Part shown: positions 1 through 10,600 of the stretch, piece by piece
Position numbering within the stretch: position 1 is the first letter of the stretch
How the letters are laid out: the number at the start of each line of letters is the position of its first letter
Source of the DNA: CAG-411 sp963643465
GTDB lineage: Bacteria > Bacillota > Clostridia > Lachnospirales > Lachnospiraceae
Assembly (NCBI GenBank): GCA_963643465.1
Contig: CAVIJT010000009.1
Span: forward strand, 62,001-126,000
DNA length: 64,000 bases
Direction: 5' to 3'
Notes under the pieces: model-generated
The model's input: the letters and a program-made list of their open reading frames with translations, nothing else
What the model was told of the DNA's origin: nothing
Databases searched by the model: none
Program-made: the position numbers and the translations under genes

Positions 1-3000
1 TTACTTAATTTCACAGTCTTTGTATTGCCTTTTGTATCTTTTACAGTCAGATAAACGGTATATTTACCTTTCTTTGTTGCCTTCCAACTGTATGATTTTG
101 ACTTGGCATATTTACGAATTACTTTCTTAGAAGAGCTTCCTGCCTTCAAAACAGCAATCTTATATTGCAAATTCTTGCTTGATGACAAAGTAGAAGTTGC
201 TGCCATGCTGAATTTCACTTTTTGCCCCTTCTTGACTGTGTATTTATTTGCAGTAAACTTAGATATTGATACACTTGTGGAAATCTTGAAACCTCCACTC
301 TGTGAAACAATATCTCCCTTACTATCTTCCACTACAAAGTTCACTTTATAGTTCCCTGCCTTAGTAGGTGTCCACTGACAGCTATTAGAAGATGATCCAC
401 TCATTAAAACGTTTGGTGTGTTGCCATAAACTCCACCTTCCACTGTAATTGTGTACTTGTATGGTGCAGTTCCACCTTGTGCAGCAATCGATAATCGAAT
501 AGTTGTTCCTGCTGCCTGTGGTGCTTTCTTATCGGCTCCTGCTGTCATGCTAAGCTGACTTGTGGCATTTCCGGATGGGTTATCACCTGCTCCACTATTG
601 TCCACACTTGGTGCACTCGTTGCGGTTGGTGTACTACTGATTTTTGGTGTCTCTTTACTATCAGATGCCGACTCTAACTCATAAGATTTCTCACAGGTAA
701 TCTTTGCACCATCTCCATCTTTTACGATGACTTTAATTGTATGCTCTCCTACGGTTCCATTCCATTTACAACTATCTGTATCCGATTCCTTCTGGATAGT
801 AGTTCCATCCACTTGGAATTCATAGGTATAATCTCCGCTTCCACCATATGGAACTGCTTTTAATGTAAGCTCTGTTGTCTGATACTGTGGTGCGGAACGA
901 TCTGCTCCAAAATTAACAGTAAAGTCACCATCGTAATCAGTTCCACTGCTTGGTTTCTCTGTTGCAGTAACTTTTTCGGTTGCCTTTGGTGTTGCTGTTG
1001 CCTTTTCGGTTTCCTTTGGTGCTTCCGTTGCCTTTTCGGTTGCTTTTGGTGTTGCAGTAACCTTTTCGGTTTCCTTTGGTGCTTCCGTTGCCTTTTCAGT
1101 TTCCTTTGGTGCATCTGTTACTTTTGGTGTAGAAGTTTTTCCAGGTGTAACCGTTCCATTTCCAACTCTTGCAAAAGAAGTTGTGATTGCATCTTCATCA
1201 CTCTTCTCAAAACTATTATTTTCCAATGATCCTGCACTATCATCCAAATCAGCCTGATCATTCATAGCAACATCATATGGCAAACAATCCATTCCAGATT
1301 TACCACTTGTTGCAATAACAAGTACACCTAATCCATTGCTTTCTACATCACTTGCTGAAATTCCTAATTCCGCATATGGAATTGACATTTCATAATGATA
1401 ATCCATTGTAGCACTACTATGTCCTTTTGTATTAAAGTCTACCCATGCTGCACTTTCATTACACATATCTCCAACTACTCGATTATTATTCTCACCATAT
1501 GCACCATCAATTCCTGTAACTTTAGAGCTGACAATTCCCATACCATAGCCAAATTCAATACCTGATTTTGCTGCTCCAGATGTTCCACCACCAGCTTTGC
1601 TGTAAATCTCAACTGTATTCAATCCAGAAGAATCACCGCTATACACATATGGACCATTCGCTCCATTTGTAGAGATCGCAATCAATCGATTTACATTTCC
1701 TGCAATTGTAATACCAGAATCCCATAAGGTACCGCCTGCTGCTGTTGCACAATTGTTTCCAATTGTATCACTATATCCTGTATCGATTGCAATAAAGAAT
1801 GGGATATTCATAGTCTGGTACATAACACCCTGCGACAATGGATAATCATCACTTGGTGCCACTACATCCTGTACATTGGTCATTTCCCACATTAAATATA
1901 AATTACTATCATCATATGCTGCATACAAAGCATAAGTATCAATTGGAACTTCAAACATAGAGTTTGGACGATATACACGAGGGTCGTCATTGGCTGCACC
2001 CTGTGCAATCAACATGCTAGAATCCCAATCAGAAATAGAATCATCTACTGAAATTGTTTTCTTTACTCCAATTCCTACTGTATTTGTTCCATACTGAGAA
2101 GCCAGACTAGAATTTGATGCTGCATCTACACTTGCTGCTTCTGATACTACTTCAAAAAGACTCTTAATCTTTGAAATAGCAGAAGTCTTTACAATTGCTT
2201 TCTCTGGATCAAAATCTTTTTTGTAGGTGTAAGTTTTGGTTTCCCCAGATGCGGTTACTTTTAATTTAACATCTGTGTCTGCAATCTTACCTTTTCCAAG
2301 TGTTACCGTTGTACTTGTCGTAAAACTCTTTTCTGGTCCATCATCTACAGAATAGCTACCTTTTGTTCCACTTGCTAATGTAATCTTTACATCCATTGTC
2401 TCTGTAGAAAAGCTAGTTCCATCTTCTTCCGAAACAGTAATACCTAGTTTGTCAGTTGGCGCTGTGGTTGCCTTTGTCGGTGCTGTAGTCGATGACACCT
2501 TTGTTGTCTCTGTTGGCTTATCTGTTGGTGCCTCTGTCTCTTTTGGTTTGTCTGTCTCTTTTGGAGCATCTGTCACCTTTGGTGTTGCAGTTGCCTTTGG
2601 CTTTGCTGTTGGCGGTGTAAATGAAGTTACTGCTTTGCTATTCTTATCATATTCCATATACCCACTTACTTTATATCCAGGCTGCTCTGCTGCTGGATCT
2701 TGTCCACCATCATAAGAGAAAATAATCATTGCATTATCCACATCATTTGTGGCATATACATAGTAATCTCCTTCTGCTGTCATTGCCGTTCCAGGCCATT
2801 CTCCGTTAAGTTTTGTAGCAGATGCGCCATCTCCTGTATAAACATAGGCCGTTGGAGCAGAAGAATAATCCGATTTCTTTGTTCTCACATACACTTTGTA
2901 TTCAGGGATTTCTGGCACTTCTGCCATTGTATAGGTAAATGTCTTAGAAAATGGAGTTCCCTCTCCTTCTGCTGTTACCTTTACTGTAATTTTATCTCCT

Positions 3001-4721
3001 ACCTGTGCATCTGCACCAATCTTTATAGTAGTGGCTTTTGTAAATTCCACTGTATCTCCATCATCAATTGTATAAGTTGCTTTTGTTGCATTGGAAGGAG
3101 TTAAAGTCAATTCAAATGCTTCTGTAAATGTTCCACTGTCCTTGGATGCCGATACAGACGGATCCTTTGTGATAGCTGTCGGATTATAAACAACTGCTAT
3201 TGTTCCACCTGGTACAGTGTAATCTAATACACCACCAGAAACCTTAACTTCTTTTCCACTGACTTCTTCTGTATATGTACCATCTGCTACTTTGTTCAAT
3301 TTGACATTGGAAACCTGAGACCCCATGTTAATAATAACTGCACCCTTAGTTCCTCTTTCAATAACTAAACAACTATTTCCACCAAAGTTACTTAAATATT
3401 CGGTCTCGCCAATCATTGCATTACGGAAATGGTTACATGCTGCAACTTCAGGGTGTTTAAACTGATCATTACCTTTGGCACCAATCTTATTATTCCCCCA
3501 GTAATTTCCATTTGCACCATTCGAACCATCCGGTCTTGAGAAGAACAATGGAGTTCCATTTGCACGTGCAGCAATAACTGCCCATCCTGCTCGAATCTGA
3601 AAATCATTCATCCAAGCTGAATTATGTTCGTTACAATATGTATCATGAGATTCTACCCAAGTTACAATTTTGTCCGGTGTAGAATGACACCAATCAGAAA
3701 TAGAACCTGTGCTTAAGGAGTTATTCTTCAAGTTATTATCTCTTAATACATATCCATATGTACTGGCTGTCATATTCATATAAGAGGCATATTCACTATA
3801 AGGAATTCCGTCATCCTGCAACACCTCTCCATAAATAAAGAAATTATCTGGTTTATTTAAACTAACACCATCTACTGACTTCTTTCCAGTGGCAACATCC
3901 CAGAAATCATTCACACCACGGCTATTAGAGGAATCTATTGGATCACTTGGTACGCCAATATGTTTTGCTGTATCATAACGGAAACCATCTCCACCGCATG
4001 CAATTGCATCATTACAAAATTCCAAATAGTATTTCTGAAATCCCTGATTTTCTGTATTTACATCAGGCAAACCACCCATCTGCCCCAATGTACATTCACG
4101 TCTGTCTTTATAATTTCCAATCTCTTGAAAACCAGAATTATGATATAATTGACCTGTACCACCTCCGCCGGCTGCATTCTTTAAATCTTGTGAAACCGCA
4201 TTTAATGTCGGTGTGGTATGGTTTGGCAACACGTCACTAATAATCTTGACACCATATTTATCTGCCTCTTCACACATTGCCTTATATTCCTCTCTGGTTC
4301 CCAACTGATAGTTACCAATCTTCCAATCGGTAGGCTGATAATGGTAATACCATTTTCCATTACCCCATAACTCCATTCCGCCGCCTTCACCAGCTAAACA
4401 TTCATTGATTGGTGAAGTCTGAACAGTGGTGTAACCTGCTTCTGCAATATCTGCCATATTTGTCTTAATTGTATTAAACGACCAACAAAAGGCATGCAAA
4501 ATGGCACCATCTTTTGTATAGTCACACAATCCATAGTTCGATGCATCCACCTGCTCTGCATCCGATACTATCTCTTGCTCCGTTGAATCCTGTTCGGTAT
4601 CCACAGAGGTTGTCTGCGCATTGACAGCCAATGACTGATAAAGCTGTGGTGAACTTCCAAACACCGTACTTACCGTCAAGACTGATGCTAACGCAACGCT
4701 AAGAATTTTCTTTCTCGCCAT
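1..4721 (-). CDS. Secreted multimodular alpha-amylase (GH13), C-terminus beyond window edge
   Basis: Extracellular starch-degrading enzyme. The minus-strand frame is open from ATG 4721 (SD GGAGG) to the window edge; the last visible residues (KTVKLS) suggest only a few codons are missing. A signal peptide covers about residues 1-35. The GH13 catalytic domain shows DVLPNH (about 163), GFRYD with nucleophile Asp about 250, IYGEV with acid Glu about 299, and ESHD about 357-360. A CBM26-like starch-binding module (KLNGEWPGTAM, YYVYA) follows the barrel. Then come Thr/Lys/Glu-Pro linkers, a large module starting GVKKTISVD...IAQGAANDDPR that I think resembles CBM74 (from memory), and C-terminal Ig-like repeats. 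It is a paralogue of the amylase at 7605-12548, with feoAB in between. No LPXTG anchor is visible, but the end is cut off. The enzyme class is secure; the CBM74 label is tentative. Confidence 0.9.
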   Translation of the reverse strand, partial: MARKKILSVALASVLTVSTVFGSSPQLYQSLAVNAQTTSVDTEQDSTEQEIVSDAEQVDASNYGLCDYTKDGAILHAFCWSFNTIKTNMADIAEAGYTTVQTSPINECLAGEGGGMELWGNGKWYYHYQPTDWKIGNYQLGTREEYKAMCEEADKYGVKIISDVLPNHTTPTLNAVSQDLKNAAGGGGTGQLYHNSGFQEIGNYKDRRECTLGQMGGLPDVNTENQGFQKYYLEFCNDAIACGGDGFRYDTAKHIGVPSDPIDSSNSRGVNDFWDVATGKKSVDGVSLNKPDNFFIYGEVLQDDGIPYSEYASYMNMTASTYGYVLRDNNLKNNSLSTGSISDWCHSTPDKIVTWVESHDTYCNEHNSAWMNDFQIRAGWAVIAARANGTPLFFSRPDGSNGANGNYWGNNKIGAKGNDQFKHPEVAACNHFRNAMIGETEYLSNFGGNSCLVIERGTKGAVIINMGSQVSNVKLNKVADGTYTEEVSGKEVKVSGGVLDYTVPGGTIAVVYNPTAITKDPSVSASKDSGTFTEAFELTLTPSNATKATYTIDDGDTVEFTKATTIKIGADAQVGDKITVKVTAEGEGTPFSKTFTYTMAEVPEIPEYKVYVRTKKSDYSSAPTAYVYTGDGASATKLNGEWPGTAMTAEGDYYVYATNDVDNAMIIFSYDGGQDPAAEQPGYKVSGYMEYDKNSKAVTSFTPPTAKPKATATPKVTDAPKETDKPKETEAPTDKPTETTKVSSTTAPTKATTAPTDKLGITVSEEDGTSFSTETMDVKITLASGTKGSYSVDDGPEKSFTTSTTVTLGKGKIADTDVKLKVTASGETKTYTYKKDFDPEKAIVKTSAISKIKSLFEVVSEAASVDAASNSSLASQYGTNTVGIGVKKTISVDDSISDWDSSMLIAQGAANDDPRVYRPNSMFEVPIDTYALYAAYDDSNLYLMWEMTNVQDVVAPSDDYPLSQGVMYQTMNIPFFIAIDTGYSDTIGNNCATAAGGTLWDSGITIAGNVNRLIAISTNGANGPYVYSGDSSGLNTVEIYSKAGGGTSGAAKSGIEFGYGMGIVSSKVTGIDGAYGENNNRVVGDMCNESAAWVDFNTKGHSSATMDYHYEMSIPYAELGISASDVESNGLGVLVIATSGKSGMDCLPYDVAMNDQADLDDSAGSLENNSFEKSDEDAITTSFARVGNGTVTPGKTSTPKVTDAPKETEKATEAPKETEKVTATPKATEKATEAPKETEKATATPKATEKVTATEKPSSGTDYDGDFTVNFGADRSAPQYQTTELTLKAVPYGGSGDYTYEFQVDGTTIQKESDTDSCKWNGTVGEHTIKVIVKDGDGAKITCEKSYELESASDSKETPKISSTPTATSAPSVDNSGAGDNPSGNATSQLSMTAGADKKAPQAAGTTIRLSIAAQGGTAPYKYTITVEGGVYGNTPNVLMSGSSSNSCQWTPTKAGNYKVNFVVEDSKGDIVSQSGGFKISTSVSISKFTANKYTVKKGQKVKFSMAATSTLSSSKNLQYKIAVLKAGSSSKKVIRKYAKSKSYSWKATKKGKYTVYLTVKDTKGNTKTVKLS
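955..1130 (-). repeat. Degenerate tandem repeats coding for a Thr/Lys/Glu-Pro linker
   Basis: Units of about 30 bp built on the string GTTGCCTTTTCGGTT and TTTGGTGCTTCC recur five to six times. In the amylase frame they encode linker units such as ATEKATEAPKETEK. They look like an expandable interdomain spacer rather than an independent element. Confidence 0.8.
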
Positions 4722-4983
4722 AATTTGTCCTCCATTCTCATCTTCTCCATGCAGCTATAAGCAAATGCTAAGTGTCCCTGTCGTTTCTCTTTTGTTCTTT
4801 CTTTGCTGTATGCGTCATAAAAATATGAGAGATTTATAATTATTTTACAGTTCTATACCTCTATTTTACCAAACACTTCTTACATTCGCAACATTTTCCA
4901 CCCTCTAAACCCACTAATTTTTATACAATTTTTACAAGAATTTTTTTACTTCCCAAAAATTCTTTTTGCAATATTACAACAAA
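4722..4983. other. Amylase leader and promoter region
   Basis: This holds the 5' leader of the minus-strand amylase and then AT-rich sequence up to the feoAB terminator. It is long enough for a regulated promoter. I could not assign a specific operator or cre site by eye. Confidence 0.4.
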
Positions 4984-5027
4984 AAAGTTCACAAAACCAG
5001 ATACAAAAATCCAATTTCGTGAACTTT
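4984..5027 (-). terminator. Rho-independent terminator of feoAB
   Basis: AAAGTTCAC (4984-4992) pairs with GTGAACTTT (5019-5027). On the minus strand the hairpin is followed by a T-run and begins just after the feoAB stop at 5045. Confidence 0.8.
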
Positions 5028-5044
5028 CCATTTCGACATTATTT

Positions 5045-7399
5045 TTATGATACAAAGGTTAAAATAATAGTTCCTACTAAATTTACCAAAAATGCCGCCA
5101 TCCAAGCAATTGCGCATTGTCCAAACACTACCGCCAATGCCCATTTTCCACCAAGTTCTCTCTTTACTGAGGCTATCGCTGCCACACATGGCGTATACAA
5201 TAAGCAAAATGCCAACAATGCGGCTATACTAAGAGGTGTTAAAATAGCGAACATAGCCGCTTTCGATGGTAAAAGAACCGACAAGGTAGAAACCACACTT
5301 TCTTTTGCCATAAATCCTGTAATAAGCGCAGTAGACACTCTCCAGTCTCCAAATCCAAGTGGTTTAAACAATGGACTTATGATTCCGGCAATGCTTGCAA
5401 GCATACTATCCTGTGAATCTGATACCATCTGGAAATGAAAATCAAAATTTTGCAAAAACCAAATAGCAATCGTGGCAAGAAAAATCACAGTAAATGCTCT
5501 TTGCAAAAAGTCTTTGGCTTTTTCCCATAAAAGCTGCAATACATTTTTTACTCCAGGCATTCGATAATTTGGCAACTCCATAACAAAAGGCACAGCCTCC
5601 CCCTTAAAGATACTTCGTTTCATAAGCATTGCGGTAATAATTCCCATAATAATGCCACCCACATACAAAAGTATCATAACCAAAACACTATGTTCCGGAA
5701 AAAATGCTGATGCAAAGAACACATAAATAGGTAATTTTGCAGAACAACTCATAAATGGTGTCAGCAAAATAGTCATTTTTCGGTCACGTTCTGAAGACAA
5801 TGTTCTGCTTGCCATTACTCCCGGCACAGTACATCCAAAACCTATAAGCATTGGCACAATACTTCTTCCTGATAAACCAATCTTTCGAAGCAATTTATCC
5901 ATAACAAAAGCCACCCTTGCCATATATCCGCTGTCTTCCAACATAGACAGAAAGAAAAACAAGGTAATAATAATTGGCAGAAAACTAAGTACACTTCCTA
6001 CACCACTAAATACACCATCAATCACAAGGGAATGCACTGCCTGATTTACATCCCACATTTGAAGTAAATAATCCACCTGTTCCGTAATCCACGTAATCCC
6101 CATTTCCAATAATTGCTGTAACCATACACCTATTACATAGAAGGTCAGCCAGAATATCAATCCCATCATCCCTATAAATGCTGGTATTGCCGTATATTTT
6201 CCTGTAAGTATTCGGTCAATCCTTTGACTCCTTACATGTTCCTTGCTTTCTTTGGGTTTCATAACCGTCTCATCACAAACCGTCTGAATAAAGCGAAAAC
6301 GCATATCCGCCATTGCTGCTGCCCGATCAAGCCCTCGTTCTTTTTCCATTTGACAAATGATATGTTCCATCATTTCTTTTTCATTTTCATCCAGTTGCAA
6401 TTTATCCATCATCTGCGGATCGCCCTCAGCTAACTTTGATGCCGCAAAACGAACGGAAATTCCTGCTTTTTTTCCGTGATCCTCTATCATGTGCATAATT
6501 CCATGAATGCACCTATGTACAGCACTTTCCTCATCATCCGAACTACAAAAATCAATCCGTCTTGGTTTTTCTTGATATTTCGCAACATGCAAAGCATGAC
6601 TAATTAACTCATCAATTCCTTCGTTTTTTGCAGCCGAAATAGGCACAACGGGAATCCCAAGCATCTCTTCCATCTCATTGATTCGAATAGAACCACCGTT
6701 ATCCCGAACTTCATCCATCATGTTTAAAGCAATTACCATAGGGATATCCAGTTCCATAAGCTGCATGGTAAGATACATATTTCTCTCAATATTTGAAGCG
6801 TCTACAATATTTATAATGCCCTTTGGTTTTTCTTGTAAAATAAATTCTCTTGTAACGATTTCCTCATTACTATAAGGTGACATGGAATAAATCCCCGGCA
6901 AATCTGTAATAAGTGTATTTCCATGCCCTTTAATCACTCCATCTTTCCTATCTACTGTAACTCCCGGAAAATTTCCCACATGCTGATTAGATCCAGTTAA
7001 TCGGTTAAACAAAGTAGTCTTTCCACAGTTTTGATTTCCTACTAACGCAAACGTTATCTGTTGATTCTCTGGCAAAGGATTTCCACTTCCCTTTGGATGA
7101 TACCTTCCCCCTTCTCCCAATCCAGGATGGGGAATCTCCCGTTTTTTCGCCTTTACTTTTTCCTTTTTTTCTTTATCTATAGGTTCCACTAAAATCTTCT
7201 CTGCATCTGCTAATCGTAAAGTAAGTTCATATCCATGCAACAATAATTCCATAGGATCCCCCATAGGGGCGTATTTTACTAGGGTCACTTCAACTCCGGG
7301 TACTAACCCCATATCCAAAAAATGCTGTCGCAATGCCCCTTCTCCTCCTACCGAAAGAATTCGGGCAGACTTTCCAGTTTCCAATTCCTGTAATGTCAT
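5045..7399 (-). CDS. feoB: FeoA-FeoB fusion, ferrous iron transporter
   Basis: GTP-dependent Fe(II) uptake across the inner membrane. Residues 1-75 form an SH3-like FeoA domain (HFLDMGLVPG...LHGYELTLRLADAEKI), followed by a basic linker. The FeoB G domain follows: G1 GNQNCGKT near residue 122, GVTVD, G3 DLPGIYSMSPYS, and G4 NMMD. The remainder is the polytopic FeoB core with two Gate motifs (for example FLPIIITLFFFLSMLEDSGYMARVAF and PFMSCSAKLPIY). At 784 aa it is the usual FeoB plus a fused FeoA. Start ATG 7399 lies behind AGGAAG. It stands alone between the two amylase genes with its own terminator. No Fur box was identified by eye. Confidence 0.95.
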   Translation of the reverse strand: MTLQELETGKSARILSVGGEGALRQHFLDMGLVPGVEVTLVKYAPMGDPMELLLHGYELTLRLADAEKILVEPIDKEKKEKVKAKKREIPHPGLGEGGRYHPKGSGNPLPENQQITFALVGNQNCGKTTLFNRLTGSNQHVGNFPGVTVDRKDGVIKGHGNTLITDLPGIYSMSPYSNEEIVTREFILQEKPKGIINIVDASNIERNMYLTMQLMELDIPMVIALNMMDEVRDNGGSIRINEMEEMLGIPVVPISAAKNEGIDELISHALHVAKYQEKPRRIDFCSSDDEESAVHRCIHGIMHMIEDHGKKAGISVRFAASKLAEGDPQMMDKLQLDENEKEMMEHIICQMEKERGLDRAAAMADMRFRFIQTVCDETVMKPKESKEHVRSQRIDRILTGKYTAIPAFIGMMGLIFWLTFYVIGVWLQQLLEMGITWITEQVDYLLQMWDVNQAVHSLVIDGVFSGVGSVLSFLPIIITLFFFLSMLEDSGYMARVAFVMDKLLRKIGLSGRSIVPMLIGFGCTVPGVMASRTLSSERDRKMTILLTPFMSCSAKLPIYVFFASAFFPEHSVLVMILLYVGGIIMGIITAMLMKRSIFKGEAVPFVMELPNYRMPGVKNVLQLLWEKAKDFLQRAFTVIFLATIAIWFLQNFDFHFQMVSDSQDSMLASIAGIISPLFKPLGFGDWRVSTALITGFMAKESVVSTLSVLLPSKAAMFAILTPLSIAALLAFCLLYTPCVAAIASVKRELGGKWALAVVFGQCAIAWMAAFLVNLVGTIILTFVS

Positions 7400-7544
7400 C
7401 TCTGCACACTTCCTTTTTGCAACTAACGGTTCCTTTCCGCTACGCTATAATCTCTTGTAACATATATATTGACTTTCATGCAAACATGAATTTCATTTCC
7501 AATCTTACTTATTCTATCTTTCATTATAGCATGTTAGGAAAATG

Positions 7545-7588
7545 AAAAAAAGTGAGCTTTGCACACTTTTGTACAAAACTCACTTTTT
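7545..7588 (-). terminator. Terminator of the second amylase gene
   Basis: The inverted repeat AAAAAGTGAG / CTCACTTTTT has a T-run on both strands. It sits immediately downstream of the amylase stop at 7605. Confidence 0.8.
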
Positions 7589-7604
7589 GATTTAAGACAA
7601 TATT

Positions 7605-10600
7605 CTATTTTTTCACTTTGAATTTCACTGTCTTAGTTACTACTGTTCCAGATCCATCTTTTACAGAAATCATACACTTATATGTTCCTACTTTCAAAGA
7701 TTTCTTTGCTTTCCATGTGTAAGTTTTCTTCTTACCATACTTAACAGTTGCAATCTTCTTAGCACCCTTCTTAATAACAAATCTGTATTTTGCTGTTCCT
7801 GTTACAGAAGATGCTTTTGCAGTAAACTTAATCTTCTTACCACGTTTGATTGCTTTCTTGTTTGCTTTAGCAGTCAATGCTAATTTTGTTACTTTATATG
7901 TGTAAGACTTTGTAGCAAGGTTTCCTTCTGCATCTTTTGCGTTAATTGTAATTGTGTAAGTTCCCTTAGCAGTTGGTTTCCATGTTACGCTTGCTGCTGT
8001 ACTATCTGTTGCAATAGCCTTAACTGTTCCGTCATTCTTCTTTGCAACAATAGAATATGTATAACTTGTCTTATAATTTGCGATTACAGGAGTAATCGTT
8101 ACTTTTTTATTTACTGCAACAGAAGTTGCTGGGCTAAACTTAAGCTCTGCAGTCATTGCAGCCTGTGTTACTGCACCTGGTACATTTCCATTATCAATTG
8201 GTGCAGTTGTAGGTACTGTAGTTGGTACAGTTACTACTCCTGCTGTTGTAGCTGGTGCCTCTGTTGCTACTACATCACCTTCTACTGTATAGTTCTTAGT
8301 AACACTTACAGTATTTCCGTTCTCATCTTTTACTGCCACCTGAATGGTATGTTTACCAGATGTAGTATTCCACTGATAAGTTGCATTTTCTGAGTAACCC
8401 TGTACAAGCTCACCATCAATTGCAAACTGATACTGACAAGTTCCAGTTGTGTTCATTGGTTTTGCTTCTAATGTAAGAGCAGTTCCAGCTTCCTGTGGTG
8501 CAGATAAGTTTGCACCAAAGTTTACTACCATCTGCTCTGTAGAAGTAACTTCTACCTTAATTGGCTCAGCTGTAGGAGCTTCTGTAGCTGGTGCAACTGT
8601 TTCTTGTGGTTCCTCTGTTGCCGGTGCAACTGTTTCTTGTGGTTCCTCTGTTGCCGGTGCAACTGTTACCTCTGGAGTAGCTGTTACATCTGCCACTGGT
8701 GTTTCCTCTGCTGCTGGTGTTTCATCCACTGCCGGTGTTTCCTCTACTGCTGGTGTCTCATCTGGTTCAGCAGTCTTTGTAACATTTGGTGTTCTCGCTG
8801 GATTGATTGTTCCATTTCCAATTCTTGCAAAACTTGTTGTAACAAGATCCTCATCACTCTTCTCATAACTGTTAAATTCCTGAGACTCTGTATCTGGCAA
8901 ATCTGCATTATCATTCATAGATACATCATATGGTAAACAATCCATCGCAGACATTCCCATTGTTGCTGCAATATACACACCAACACCATTGTTTTGCACG
9001 TCACTTGCACTGATTCCTAACTCGCTAAGTGGAATAGAAATTTCAAAATGGAAATCCATAGTTGCTGAGTCATGTCCAAGTGTATTAAAGTCAACCCAAG
9101 CTGCTCCGTCATTACATACGTCACCTACCACACGATCATTGTATGCTCCATATGCTTTATCAATTCCTACTACTTCTTTACTTAAAATACCTTTTCCATA
9201 TCCAAGTTTTACACCTGTCGCTTGTGCACCTGTCTTAGCATTTGCCTGTGGTCCATAAATTTCAACAGGATTAAGACCTGAAGAATCACCGCCATAAACA
9301 TATGGTCCATTTGCTCCATTATAAGAAGCAACAACCATTCTGTTAAAACTATTCGTAATAGATATGCGGTTATCCCATAAAGTTCCGGTTGTCTGTAAGT
9401 TACCGTTATTTCCAATTGCATCTGAATTTCCTGTATCCACTGCAATAAAGAATGGACAGTTCATATTCTCGTATAAAGTTCCCTGTGTTAATGGGTAATT
9501 GTCATTTGGTGCTACTACATCCTGCACGTTAGTCATTTCCCACATTAAATACAAGTTATTGTCATCATATGCTCCATATAGTGCATACATGTCAATTCCA
9601 ACTTCATACATAGAGTTTTCACGATATACACGAGGATCGTCATTAGCTGCTCCCTGTGCAATCAACATGCTGGAATCCCAATCATCAATACTCTTATCAA
9701 CAGAAATGGTCTTCTTTGTACCAATACCTACTGTGTTTGTTCCATACTGTGATGCTAAACTATCATTAGATGCTGCATTTACTTCTGCTGCATCAGCTAC
9801 TACTTCAAATAAACTCTGAATTTTCTTTACTGCTGAAGTTGCAACTGTTACATTCTGGCTTTCTGCCTCTTTACCAGGGTTAAATACTTTCTTATATGTA
9901 TAAGTCTGCTCGTAATCTTTGTTTCCGTCTGTTGCTGTTACTTTTAAAGTAACTTCTGTATCAGCAATCTTTCCTTCACCGATTGTTACAGTTTCACCAT
10001 CAACGAAAGTCTTTGTAACACCACCATCAATTGTGTAAGTACCTTTTGTAGCGTCCTTCAAAGTAAGCGTTACATCCATAGTGTCTGTATCAAACTCACT
10101 CTGATCTGGAACACTAACTTCTACATATGGAGAAGCTACGATTGGCTCTTCTGTCACTTCTGGAGTTGGTCCTGCTGTTCCCTCTGGAGTTGGTCCTACT
10201 GTCTCCTCTGGAGTTGATGTAGCTGTACCTGGTTCTGTAAATTCAGGTGCTTTCCCAGCTTTCTTTGCGTTTGGAGAAACAGTTGCAGGAACAGATGTTG
10301 TTGTTGTAACGTCTTTTCCACCTTCTGTTACTTCACTTACGCTAGCTTTTGACTTACTGTATTCCATATATCCGCTTACAGTATAACCACCTTTGTCCTT
10401 TTGAGGATCCTGCCATGTATTATTTTCCGACTTTCCATCATTAAAGATCGCAGTATAACTTCCAGTCATACTTTCATCAGCAAATACATAATAGTCACCT
10501 TCTAAAGTCATAGCTGTTCCTGGCCACTTAGCTCCAATTGTTGTAGATCCTTCGAAGAAATATACAGATGGCGTAAAATCTACTTCTGACTTTGGAATTC

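Noticed and set aside
955..1130. Repeat array resembling CRISPR at first sight
   Set aside because: Units are contiguous and in frame with the amylase linker; there are no unique spacers and no cas genes.
2449..3104. Plus-strand frames inside the first amylase
   Set aside because: Repetitive Val/Gly/Ser or Cys-rich shadows of the amylase linkers and CBM region, without SD.
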